Of a DNA stretch of 64,000 bases, positions 53,464 to 64,000 are shown one piece after another; the first letter of the stretch is position 1, and each line of letters starts with the position of its first letter. A program made the translations under genes and the position numbers. Below the pieces are notes generated by a model. It was not told the origin of the DNA and did not search any database. It saw only the letters and a program-made list of their open reading frames with translations. The stretch is from Colocasia esculenta (Eukaryota; Streptophyta; Magnoliopsida; Alismatales; Araceae): positions 12,380,049 through 12,444,048 of the forward strand of contig CM024760.1 in the NCBI GenBank assembly GCA_014218235.1, read 5' to 3'.

Positions 53464-56400
53464 TCACATGCTGATGGCGAAAGTCAAAAGCGTAATGTAT
53501 ATAGCAAATAAAGGTCTCAGTCCCAGGACAGGCCCCTGGGATAGCCTAAGAAATAGAAGGCAAATAAGTGCACAACACAGCCACCAATATGAAAAAAGCG
53601 ACATCTCAAGCAAGTCTATGCCCACATCACTAGCCCTCAAAAGGTCAGCCTCAGACTCTAGAGCAGCAATGGCAGCATGGATCCGTCTGCTCCGCCTCCA
53701 AGGAAAGTAGTCTAGCGGCCAGGCCCACCGAGTGCTGCTTGTCCTCGGCAACTGACCGTCCAGGTACAATGTCAACATACGTAGAAGATCCGCACGAGCT
53801 GACTGCTTCCTCTGTGTAGAGAGCAGACAGGTATGCTGGTCCCGTACCAGTGATCTGGCTAGCAGTGCCAATGGCCTCACGGCGAAGAGTAGCCAGTCGA
53901 TCCTCCAAGACCTCAAGAGCCCGTAGGGGGCAGTCCAAACCTGTAAATTCAGAAGTAAAGAAAAAGGGTAAATTGTACTAAATAAAGAGCAAAGAAAGAA
54001 AGTAAAAGAGTAGTGGATGAGAAAGAACCTGAAGCGGAAGGGAGGGACGAGAAACACCTCGTCGACGTCACAAGCAGTTCAGAAGCGATAGAGAGCTGCT
54101 GAGTCTCGCCCGATAGAGGCTCAGTACTCTCACTATGGGGACCAGAAGTCATACAAGTCTCTGAAGAGTCAGGCTCGCTGCCATCCAAGGGTGAGGTCAT
54201 CCCTGAATTCTCCATGTCTAGAGGATCATAAGCGAGAAATATCAGCGTCGAGATAAATGCCCATGGCCAGCTCAAAAATAGAAAAGACATACCTGAAGCA
54301 TGTGCAGAAGACTTGATGGCGACCTCTACTTCCTTAGCAGCAGCAGGGAGGTTTGATGCAGGGGGTACGGGTACAGAAGAATCATCCCCATTGTTATTTA
54401 TCTCGCCAGGGTCCGGTACAGGTAATATTACGTCCTGGCCGATCACAACTGTGAAATAGATAGAGAAGGGCATATAAACAGAAGAAGAGGGGAGAGGGAA
54501 ACCCCGAACAAGTCTGGAAAGCTGAATTGAAAGCAAGATTGCAAGTTACAGAAGTCATACTTCGCAAAGCGAAATGCATAATCGATACCTGGGTCAGAAG
54601 TCGGGGGCAAAGGTTCAACAGGTATCCCCGTCTCCTCATGGGGCGCAGAAAAGTCCAACAGGGGGTGGGATGGTGCCGGAGTCTCACTTTTCTCCTCATT
54701 CAATGCAATAGGAGCTGACAGAGACAAATGATTACCTTGATCAGATGTGCCTGCAAAATATGAAGCAAAGCATGTGTATAGGTAAACGAGGAAAGAAAAG
54801 TGCAGGAAAGTTTAAAAGGCGGGCAGCAAGTCTTAAAAGCCGAGATACCCTCAGTGGAAGGAAAATGTGGGGTCTCAGTGCCGTGGCTCAACACAGCGGT
54901 GACGTCCTGAAGCGCCCCTTGATCTGGGGTGGGCAAAGTTTCTTCCATCATTGTCATCAAGTCATCAAAGGGTATACCTAAAAAAAGGAAGAAAAAAAAA
55001 TGATGAAAATGAAAGCAGAAGGCAAATGTATTAGGAATCAAATAAAACAAGAGGAGGGACCGAAGCAAAGGAAAATCAACTTACTGAAGTCGGGATCCTC
55101 AGGATTCTCCATAGAAGGGTCCCAATTCGGGTTCAGAATAGGGATATCCGTAACATCCAATTCATAATCCCAATCATCCACATCATCTTCCCTGGAATGG
55201 CCTCCTTGGGCCTCCGAAACCGGGGCACTAGCTCCACATTCTGATCTTTGGACAGAAGGGAGCTCAATAATGGCTCAGTGGGAGCTGTTAGAATCAAGGA
55301 GAGAGTAAGCACTGCATAAGTGACGTATGAGCAAGATGAAAGAAAACCGCATGAAATGATGACTATCATTACCTGCGTGCACTGGGCTAGCGGGATCCAC
55401 ATGCATAGCAATATGAGGTGAAAGGTCGCTCCATCTGCGAGATGAAACAAAATCAATGAAGGATGCATATAAAAAGGAAGAAGATGCAAAGGAAAGTGGC
55501 GTTCATTACCTGCGCCATCAAGGAGTGGATTGGCCGTCTCGGGAGAAGGAATGGATAAACTGATATCTGGCCTCACACGGGTCTCCGGCTGTGCTAAACG
55601 TGAGAGGGACTCACATGTCTAAAAAAAGGGGAGCAAAAGAAATCAAAAAAAAGAGAGACACTCAAGTTGTGAAATCGATATGTAAATACATTTTAAGAAA
55701 GATCCTCACCTGAGGGCAGAATAGACTCAAGCGGTCGTGGAATCACTGTCTGAGAAAAAAGGCCCAACTCTCGGGCGCCTGAAGACACAGCTGACCATAC
55801 ATCACACAGACTGCGAGCTCTCCGAACTAGAAAGGCTTCGCGGCGGGGCCCAAGAGAAGTGAGGACACTGCTAAGGTAGGCTATCCACTCTTTGGCCGGG
55901 TCACTGCTAAAAGTGTCTGGAGGGAGTAAAGCGTCGACGGGCGCATCTGGCGGTAGCCCACAGGCGTGAACAAAATCTGACCACCATTCATAAGAGGGCA
56001 GTGGGTCTAAGGCAGCAGATCTGGCTCGTTTCTTCGAAGCGCTCTTTTTACGAACGGGGTGACTGTCAGCATGCTCAACCCCTACCTGAGCCAAGGGATG
56101 TTTCCGCGATTTATCTCGGGCTTGGAAGGCATTGATTACATGAATAGCCAACTCTGGAAAATATTTCTTCAAATACTTGTCTCGGATATGAAAAGGGGGC
56201 GATCCTGCCTACGCAGATAGTCTTTCTCTACATGGCGAATAGCACCAGAGCGCTGTGTAAAATTCCCACGTGTTGGCCCACCAGTCAGCATATTTCAGGG
56301 TCACTGCCCCCCGATAAGTGGAAGGTGAAGTGTGGACCAGCAAAGAGACATTATCTTGCTGAAACAGTTCCACCACATGCGGGCTTGCAAATGAATACAT

Positions 56401-59170
56401 CGGCCGTGCAAAATTCGAGGCAGTTGGGGAAATTCAAAGTCGGACGGAATCCTCTGATCGTAGCCAAAATTTCTAGCAAACCTGTGAGGATAATAAGGCT
56501 CCGAAATGACTGTCTGTCCTCTCCGAAATACACCATACCCCTGGGCGGGTACACTGAAGCCATGCCAAGCGAATACACTTCTCAGCAATTCCATGAACCA
56601 CCTGTTGAGTCCAAGGATCAAACCAACCTGGTTGTCCAAACTCTGAATGACTGGGGAAAGGTCTGAAATGCAAGGAAGAATGATCAAAGTGCAGCTTGCC
56701 GGCAGCCCCAACGGGCATAAATCCCAAAGTATCTCGAGCTGAAGAAAGAAGTGCCTCGTCATCTCCTTCTGGCTCGTCCATGAAGCGAAAAATTAAAGGA
56801 ATAGAGAAATCCTTGACTTCTCCCACGGGGAGGCGACCTGGTAGAAGACAATGTGCCCAAACACTGATATAATGAGTGGCCATTAACGTGGTGCTGTCCC
56901 GGGCTGATCATGTGCGGATAAAGTCCCAAATGAATGATAAATACAAGCTAGAGCAGCAGGAGCAAGGGCCAACCGACAACCGCATGCCAGACGACATGCT
57001 GGGTATATCACCTCTGGTCGCAAAGGGACTCCTCCCCAAAAGGCATAGCAAAAGTACACAACCAATATGATAAATAAGCTGCCAAATGAGTAATTTCATC
57101 CAACGCCCAAGGGTTCTCTGACTCTGTCGGAGATTCATATACATAGGGACAATCTGGAAGCTCCTGCGGGGTATTTCATACATATCATGGCGAGAACTCC
57201 CAGCACGGGCAAATTCATTGTCATAACAGAAGGGCCACCATAGAAATATCTTACCCAGTGTGCAAGCTGACTTTTGCAGTGTTGTGTGAAGTCCCAGAAC
57301 CATCTGTATCACCAGCAACAGAAGCAGATTGGCGCGCTTTGGCCAGATCATACCAAGTCTTTATCAAATATCTGTAGCAAAACTCAATTTCGTAACGACC
57401 CTGGCCGTCGGTGGAATTCCTGTAGAACTCATCAAGTACAACTTCTTCATAAGCTCGCCTGTAACTGGAAGACCAGAAATTCGATGAAAAGCCCACAAGT
57501 CAATGGCCGTCTCCCCTTCGCAGTGCAGATTGTGTTCCATTTACTGTTATACCTCTCTGCTATAGCCTGGACCAGCCCTGTGTAACAAGGATACCTATAC
57601 AGTGCAGCTGTCACTGCGTGACGAATGCCCACAAGATCTAACATATGACGGTAGTGCTGGAGTACATACTGTAGCCATTCTGTCGCCCCAGGACGAGGAA
57701 CATGTGCTCGTCTGACATTAAACTTACCATACCAGCTAGGTCTCTGACTCTGTAGAATGTCTTGCAAAAAACATTGACCGCTAAAAGGAGACCGGTCAGA
57801 AAGCTCATCAGCTGCAGAAAGAAATATCCCGGTCCGATGATTAGAAACTGGGGCCCGGCCCCACCTGCCATCATCCACGTAGCTGCCTGAAGAGGTCTGG
57901 AAATACTATGAACATTCATCAATTGACGGTATGAACCCAATTGCACTGGCAAAGGCAGCTCATTCAAGCGAACATCATGCCATGGAAAAGCTGGAAATGC
58001 ATACTGAAGCAAGCCATGTAAACTGTCACGGTCCAGAAGAATAGCCTTCTCTAGAGCAACTCTCTAGGCACGGGCTAGAGGGATAGGCCCCTCGTCATCA
58101 TCACCTGGCCAAGTGTACGAAGCCACATAAGCATATATGGACTGATCTGACAGGAGGTGCTAAGGCAAACCAGCAGGGCGCCGAAAGTAGAATTGCCTGT
58201 CACAATAAGAAATCCAGGCTGGATCAATGTTCATATCATCCTCGGAGGAGGTGTTCATGTGAGATAAAGCGACACGCATATGGCCTTTATCTAATGCATA
58301 AATTCTCTCTGGTGAGACCAATGTGGGTCCCATGAAAGGAACTCGACGGCGAGAGCCAATAGAGATGGGTGAATGACTCTGAGTGTCAAGCTGGCCACGT
58401 CCCTGGCCACGACTAAATCGACCCCAGTGGCCCGCGTCCACTCCGCCCAGCCCTTCCACGTGAGTTCATGACTCCCTGAATTCAAGCAGAAATTGAAAAG
58501 TGAGAGGATGTATGAAAGACCAAAAACTCAGATCATGTGAGATATCAAAGTGTATGCACGCCGCAATGACGTCACTGTGGTATCGCTCACCTGCCGCGTG
58601 GGGGCATTTGTTGGACCCAAAATAATAAGCATACACACCCGGCGATCGGATCCAAAACCCCACACCAGATGGAGGGCCAGCAGGGTATACACCTCAGGCC
58701 AAAGTGATGACCGCTGTGAGGGGGTTTGTAGATTTAAAGGGAAAAAAATAATAAACATCAGAAAACACCACGGCACCCTGTTTCGGAAAATTAAAGAAAA
58801 AATAAGAGATGGCAGGAGACTCCCATCCTGTGCATTCTCCACATCGGGAAGGGGATAAGAAGAAGGAGAAGAGCCGTAAAAGGGAGGGGCTACCTTCCGG
58901 GGGCCCTTCTGGGACTCCCCTGTTGTTCCGGTCGCCCCTGCAAGGGGCTGTTCCCCCAGACGCGTCGCAACAGGGAGCCCTCTCGGCTTCCCCAGACGCC
59001 GCCGGCGCCCACCTCCACTGCTGCCGGTGTCCGCCTCCGCCGGCGCCGCCCCCTGCGGCTCCCTCAAGCGCCGTCGGCGTCCGCCTCCGCAGCAGCCGCC
59101 GCCGCAGCTTCCAGCGGGACTCGCCGGCGCTGCCTCCCTGCCCTCCTCCTTGCCCGGCCGCCGTCGCACC
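53464..59170 (-). pseudogene. Antisense multi-exon gene of Tat element G (plant-mobile-domain-like)
   Basis: Minus-strand segments in order: an N-terminal part (58160-58459, DMNIDPAWISYCDRQFYFRR), then 57447-58012 (RAPVSNHRTGIFLSAADEL). The 57251-57600 segment, over a frameshift, has YNSKWNTICTAKGE then LWAFHRISGLPVTG. Then ALDEITHLAAYLSYWLCTFA (about 57050-57110), a basic stretch (KKSASKKRARS, near 56020), and acidic Ser/Pro-rich exons to 53464. The pattern resembles the plant mobile domain found in antisense ORFs of Tat/Retand elements. Minus-strand exons with GT/AG borders are visible: 54849-54977, 54736-54750, 54592-54714, 54293-54448 and 54029-54217, all divisible by three. Stops and shifts show this copy is dead. 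The GC-rich frame 58528-59169 may be leader. Confidence 0.6.
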
Positions 59171-59327
59171 CCCCAGCAGAAGTCGCCGCTGCCGCCTCCC
59201 TGTTTCCCCTCTCAGCGCGAAGGCCAAGCAGGGGAAGAGGCCAGAAACGGCAGGTCCCTGCCGTGCCTCTCTCACGGCAGGGGTATAAACATAAAAAGAC
59301 AAAATTAAAAGGAAGAAAGGAAATGAA

Positions 59328-59343
59328 GAATCAGGGGGAGATA
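59328..59343 (+). other. Polypurine tract of Tat element G
   Basis: AATCAGGGGGAGA follows an AAGGAAGAAAGGAAATGAAG purine stretch and precedes TGTAAAAATCC, the likely start of the 3' LTR at 59344. Confidence 0.6.
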
Positions 59344-60775
59344 TGTAAAAATCCAAATGGCCGGGACGACGCAAATGGCCGGGACGACGCTTATGGTAAG
59401 TGCGCTGTTTATGGCCGGGACGAGGTTTTATGGCCGGGACGGGGGTCTTCTCCACTCCCTATAAAAAGAGGGGGCGCCCCAGGCTGAAGGAGAGGATTTC
59501 TGAACTTTGAAAACCAGAGCAAGGCTCTGAGAAGACTGCAAGGCGGTCTGGAAAAGGGTCTGCAGGCAGCCCTAAAAATATCGTGCAAGGCGCGATTTTG
59601 GCTATTTTCAAGTCCGGAAAAAGGTCTATTGGGCTTCCTTATTGGGCCTAAATTCATTATTGGGCTTGAATTGCATATTGGGCCTGGATTGTTTATTGGG
59701 CCAGACTTGTACTTTTACACAGTTAATTGAGACATTTTGTGCTTATTGGGCTTTATTGACGAATTATCTTGTGTGATTTATTGGGCCTAGTGGACTATTT
59801 TTCAAAGCATTTATCATGCCTTATGTGAATTATTCCATGTAATATCACGTTTATTTAAAACGTCGCACTACGTAATTGCTTAATCAAAATCAACCAAGTT
59901 TTCAGAATTGTTAACGAAATATCTTCCAAATATTATCCTTTAATTTTTAATAACATAAAATCAACAAACAAGTTATGTTTCACATCAATTTTAATCCACC
60001 TTAAGTTAATTCACATTTAGTCAATTAAATAAATGAAAACATTAACTTAATTCATGTAATTCTAATTTAAATAATTAAATAACGAAATGTTTAAATAATA
60101 AAATTAATAATTCTAAAATACCCAAAAAATGGGAAACACATTTAAAAATCAATAAAAAATGAAATAAATATAAACAAAATTCCAAAAAAATAGATTGCAT
60201 GTTTGCAACCATGTTTTCTTTCATGTGTAATTCATTTCATTCAAATGTGAGTCATATTCTCTTGTTTCTAAGGGTTTGTCTGATGGTTAATCAAGGGTGT
60301 TCAGTCTTTTGCGCTGATATAATTAACACTAGCTACGGTTAGTGGGGGAGGTCAAATGAACTAAACAAGACCATGTCCTTATAAATAAATAAAAATCCAA
60401 ATAAATCAAATCCAAACATAAATTTAAACTTTATAAGATGTTTAAAAAATAATTCTCACAGGTCTTGGCTATCTGCGTAGTGTCGGGACTCATTTGTAAA
60501 TGATCCCGACATAGTCAAGGGAAGTTGATTTTTTAATAAACTCGATAACAAAAAAAAAATTCAATGCGAAGGTCTTAGCTATCTGCGTAGTGTCGGGACT
60601 CATTTGTCCACCATCTATTAGATTTTTCCTTAACTTCTGGATGTTTCCGCATACCTTATGTGCCATATTTGATGTCCCTACATATACTTAAAGAGAATAC
60701 CACTTCTCCTTAAGTTGGTGCTGTGCATTTCTCTTTTCTTCAAATATGCATTAATGGTTTTCATGGTGCGCGACA
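59344..60775 (+). repeat. 3' LTR of Tat element G
   Basis: It starts TGTAAAAATCC after the PPT and ends near GCGCGACA. Its last 260 bases match the 5' remnant at 44330-44588. The phrase GGTCTTNGCTATCTGCGTAG occurs twice (60471 and 60571), a local duplication absent from the 5' remnant. The middle part is AT-rich and repeats TATTGGGCCT/TATTGGGCTT near 59625-59790. Confidence 0.7.
59357..59466 (+). promoter_or_regulatory. U3 repeat (ATGGCCGGGACG x4) and TATA box of element G
   Basis: ATGGCCGGGACG occurs at 59357, 59375, 59411 and 59430. CTATAAAA follows at 59459. The spacing, immediately upstream of the TATA, suggests enhancer-type sites for LTR transcription. No known factor is assigned. Confidence 0.55.
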
Positions 60776-62690
60776 TAAACAAATTCATAGGATATTTTAT
60801 CAAGTTCAAATATAAGGTTTCAAAATTCTAATATTCATAGAACAAATCAAAACCAAGATGTTTATGCAAAATTTATCAGAAAACTCACGTACAACCTAAC
60901 CATGCAAGTTTACAGATCATAGTTTCAAATGTATTTCTTACAAGTTTATATCCTTATCGTATTAGTTATTACGCAAATCTTTGGTAATAATGATTAATAG
61001 TCATGCAGACTATAAAGATTCATATAGTCTACTCTACATGTTTTCATACTGATTCTTTTATTCCATATAAGTCATATGCATATATCTCACAGAGTTCTTA
61101 GAAAACAAGACATATAGTTCATGCTTCAAGGTCACACAAATTGTCCTACCTCAAATTTAGTAGGGATTTTGACAGAAGAACTTCTTAGCGCTAAATTGAC
61201 TTCTCTGTTATGATGGTGCCCCTTCTTGCCGCTCAAGATCAGTAACCTAGCCAAGTTCTGGGACTCAACAACCTCTCCCTGGAACCTACACAATTTCTTG
61301 ACTTGGCAATCCACCCTCTAAGAAACCCAATCTACACTTGACTTGGTAGAAAGGTTACACATGCCAAATCTTAGGACTTGGTGATAGAAACTCCTACCCA
61401 CACTAGGACACATGTTGTTGTTGAACACAGAATTTTTCTTAGAAAAATACAGAAAATGTAATTCTTTTTTGGGTCTTATAAAGGAGAAATTTATATTTCC
61501 ATGTACATGTAGGGCTATATGAATGGCTAGTGCGAAATTCTGTGTGCTTAAACATATATCAAACGATTAGAGGTCTTAGGGTCCTTTGCATCGCTAACTA
61601 AAGATTATTATTCATCACCAAAAGATAGATGGAACTAGGGTTTCATTACAGGCCACATTGGATTGGGCATAACCCTATAGTCTGGAGAATATAGGAACAT
61701 GCAAGAGCCATAGGCATTTTAGGGGCTTTTGATGGTTTCTAGACTCTAGGGATATTTTGGATTTCAGAGGTGTTTGGTAATTTGGACCAGACCAAGGGAC
61801 TTGATATAAACTTTAGGTTGGAAAAGGGTTTTGATGCAAACCCTGACTTCCGATGGCTCTAAAGCCATTTTCGGAAAATTTAGAGGACATTTGACCCTGT
61901 TTTGGATTGCAAGAGTATATTGGTAATTTGGCCAAGCTAGAGAGACTTGATGCAAGTTTTGGGATGAAAGGGGATTATGTGTAATTTGACACATCGACCA
62001 CAAGACATGTAGATGTATAGGAAAAATTCGATTTTATTCATCATTGATACAAGTACAATGGGTGGTCGGCATATTGTTTACTGTACAACATGATATTCCT
62101 CATTGACACGGGCCAGAGCAGGGGGCGCGGCTCCCTATAAACCTTCCCCTTGCGTCCTTTTCTTCGTCACAATGCTCGGGACACGTGTCGAAGGTTGGGT
62201 GCCACTTTGTTCATTTGTCGTTTCTCTTGGGCCACCGACTAGCGGGGAGGAGGTTTTGCACCTTGTTTGTGCTACATATACACGTTCCCCAATTTTCCAC
62301 AAGTGCATAAACATGATTCTCTTCCTTACTACCTTTCTACGATAGCAATTTTGTTTATCCCGGACGTTCGATAGGACCTGCCAGATTGTCGGTGATTCAT
62401 TAAAACCACAAGAAGCCTGGCTATAAGCCATTTGATGGTCATCTTGGGTATTGCTCATGTTTTAAATCATCTCGTACACTGTGAGGGATTCAAATTGGGA
62501 TGATATTGGGTTCGTAGAACCGGGATTGTGGAAATGCTCTATGGAGTGGTGGCATTGGCTTTTTGCCATGTCCCATCCATCTCCAAGTATGAATTATCTC
62601 GACATAGTTGATGAAAATATATATCGCGATTGGTTATCGAGAAAATAAAAGGTGCAGTAGCTGTCCAACCATGTATGCCGACTTAAGCTT
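60776..62690. other. AT-rich retroelement debris
   Basis: No coding domain. Bases 60776-61400 may be more of LTR-E. From about 61411 (TGTTGTTGAACACAG) to 62060 there are sub-repeats related to LTR-F (GGTAATTTGGCCAAGCTAGA, then GACTTGATGCAAGTTTTGGG). TGCCAGATTGTCGG at 62372-62385 resembles the PBS-LTR junction of element F. Borders cannot be fixed by eye. Confidence 0.45.
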
Positions 62691-63112
62691 ACTTCGTACT
62701 ATGGTTCGGATTCCTTCCCTCTTAAGACTCCTCCTAGCCTGATAGACTATCTAAAAATTAAGGCTATGTTTGGTATTTAGATAGACTGGGGAATGGGGAT
62801 AGAATGGGGTTATCCTCAAAATTTTGAAGATAACCTCAAAATTTTGAGGATAACCTCACTCTATCCTCAGTCTATCCAATACCAAACATAGTCTAAGAGT
62901 TCTAGTTAAAGGAATAGAATCAATTATAGCGAACACATGATATTCTATTTAGAAATATCTTAATCTAATTATTTAAATTGCTGATCACCACAAATTAAGA
63001 AGTTTAATTACAAAAAATTATTTATTTTAAACATCGCATTTTAAAGTCCTTTCAGGCACAAACATTTAGAATAATGACTTTATTTATTTATTTAAATTTA
63101 CTGGTCATTACA
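62691..63112 (-). repeat. Element E 3' LTR, last segment
   Basis: It ends GGTCATTACA at 63112 against a PPT, so in minus orientation the LTR starts TGTAATGACC. It contains a Tourist-like MITE at 62762-62893. The left limit is approximate. Continuity with the segments at 25756 and 37393 is inferred from the element's layout. Confidence 0.6.
62762..62893. mobile_element. Tourist-like (PIF/Harbinger) MITE
   Basis: A 132-bp element has ends GGCTATGTTTGGTATT and, as reverse complement of the right, GACTATGTTTGGTATT. It is flanked by TAA at 62759-62761 and 62894-62896. Short size, these ends and a three-base TAA duplication are typical of Tourist MITEs. The core repeats CCTCAAAATTTTGA. Confidence 0.85.
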
Positions 63113-63125
63113 TTCTCTCCCTCTT
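63113..63125 (-). other. Polypurine tract of element E
   Basis: Minus-strand AAGAGGGAGAGAA abuts the LTR start TGTAATGACC at 63112, the expected position. Confidence 0.75.
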
Positions 63126-63776
63126 AAAATAAATTCGTTTTCAAAATTGGACACAACTTGCTTCACCATGCTTATGCTATACAACTCTGATGCCATTACT
63201 TATTAAATGATTATTATTGTTATCATACTATTAACTCTCACCCCTTTTTCCTAGATTTAACTTTCTATCAATTTGGTTGACTCTCCCTCTTAGAAAAAAA
63301 AGATATCTAATCTCTTTTGCCAACTTTCAAATTTTAGGGGACCTATTCAAGTCTAGGTGATCAATATATATTAATTTTTAGCCTATCATATCTATTCATT
63401 CCATTCCAATAAACCTAAAATTTAAAACCAACAACACATACTTAAACCACTATTTAGGAGGGATTGAACACATACGCTAATTCCTAAATATTCCCAAACA
63501 CCTACTATTAATATTAAGTCACCAATTTGCATTATTAGACAGGTCATATGACATATGCATCTACTATATGACTGATCATCATGGTTGACGTAGGATTCTA
63601 CCACACACCAAATATAGCTTTCTCCTCATATCCTAATCTGAAAGCAATAGTCTATTAAAAAATCTAACCAAACTTCTATTCAAATCCAGTTTTAGTCCTA
63701 ACCTAAACCTCTTCTTTAAAGGATGAGTATAGCAAATTGAATTCATACTCTTCTAAATTGTTCTAAGTCTTTCTTT
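63126..63776 (-). other. Non-coding interior of element E (651 bp)
   Basis: This is the whole interval between PPT and PBS. It is AT-rich and has no gag or pol motif; the longest frame (63422-63604) is featureless. Element E is therefore non-autonomous (LARD/TRIM-like) or an internal deletion, and depended on proteins from another element. Confidence 0.65.
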
Positions 63777-63788
63777 GCTCTGATACCA
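63777..63788 (-). other. Primer-binding site of element E
   Basis: Minus-strand TGGTATCAGAGC, complementary to the end of initiator tRNA-Met, is three bases from the LTR edge at 63792. Confidence 0.9.
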
Positions 63789-63791
63789 CAT

Positions 63792-64000
63792 TGTCATGCC
63801 CCCGCTCTTAATTTGGATTGAACTAAGATAGGGACAGACTGAACAAAATCTTTGCAAACGAAAGAAGTAGAACAACAAATCAGCTTTCGTTAGAAGATTA
63901 AACATTAGGATCTACATGATTACATAAACTTCATTAAATTGTATGACAATTTCATGATTACACCCTTTTCGATTCGACAAACTATTACATAATCCAACAC
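63792..64000 (-). repeat. 5' LTR of element E (runs off the window)
   Basis: It starts TGTCATGCCCCCGCTCTTAA, similar to 25756-25875 joined to 37405-37500. It gives the uninterrupted version of the site where the LINE-type insertion occurred. The remainder lies beyond 64000. Confidence 0.8.

Noticed and set aside
58528..59169. 213-codon GC-rich minus ORF as a separate gene
   Set aside because: Ala/Gly/Arg-rich low-complexity sequence with no domain; more likely the leader of the antisense gene.

Overview
The window looks like repeat-dense nuclear DNA of a flowering plant. Nearly all of it is nested transposable elements. One host gene is visible: the first two coding exons of an OSCA/CSC1-type (DUF221) channel gene on the + strand, at 23254-24302. 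Plant-type primer-binding sites complementary to initiator tRNA-Met, long-LTR Ty3 chromovirus and Tat elements, and plant hAT transposases (BED finger, DUF659, hAT dimer) support a plant source. I cannot name the species.

Left block (1-21713). Element A is a minus-strand retroelement with LTRs of about 3 kb. Its 3' LTR fills 1-3597 and contains a Copia-type solo LTR (3063-3587, TSD GGGTG). Its interior is only about 1 kb (3598-4607) and encodes only a zinc-knuckle gag remnant. Its 5' LTR (4608-4904 plus 15481-18179) was split by element B. Element B (4905-15480) is a minus-strand, decayed chromovirus with gag and pol, and its gag is split by another solo LTR (10632-12433). A diverged LTR-like block follows at 19027-21713.

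Middle block (22561-25755). This holds the OSCA-like promoter/5' region and exons 1 and 2. Intron 1 carries a MITE with about 95-bp terminal inverted repeats (TIRs). A CT-rich tract lies further downstream.

Right block (25756-64000). A second minus-strand element, E, starts at 25756. Its 3' LTR appears to have been blown apart by later insertions and ends near 63112. Then come a PPT, a 651-bp non-coding interior, a PBS and the 5' LTR, which runs off the window. Inside this LTR are: a LINE-type insertion flanked by a 12-bp duplication; inside that, a 10.1-kb hAT (hAT1, TSD AGTGAAAC); inside hAT1's last exon, a second hAT (hAT2, TSD GACCGTAC); a minus-strand Tat-lineage gag fragment (F) with its LTR; hAT-derived MITEs; and a large plus-strand Tat element (G, about 44.3-60.8 kb). 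G has gag, protease, RT, dual RNase H, integrase, a 1.9-kb zone of stem-loop repeats, an antisense multi-exon gene, a PPT and a 3' LTR.

Most coding parts are broken by stops and frameshifts. The two most interesting features are in element G. The first is the stem-loop zone between pol and the antisense gene, whose units differ by paired (compensatory) changes. The second is the antisense gene itself, which keeps canonical GT-AG introns; five neighbouring exons all have lengths divisible by three. If OSCA exons 3 onward exist beyond the window, its second intron exceeds 39 kb; otherwise the gene is truncated.
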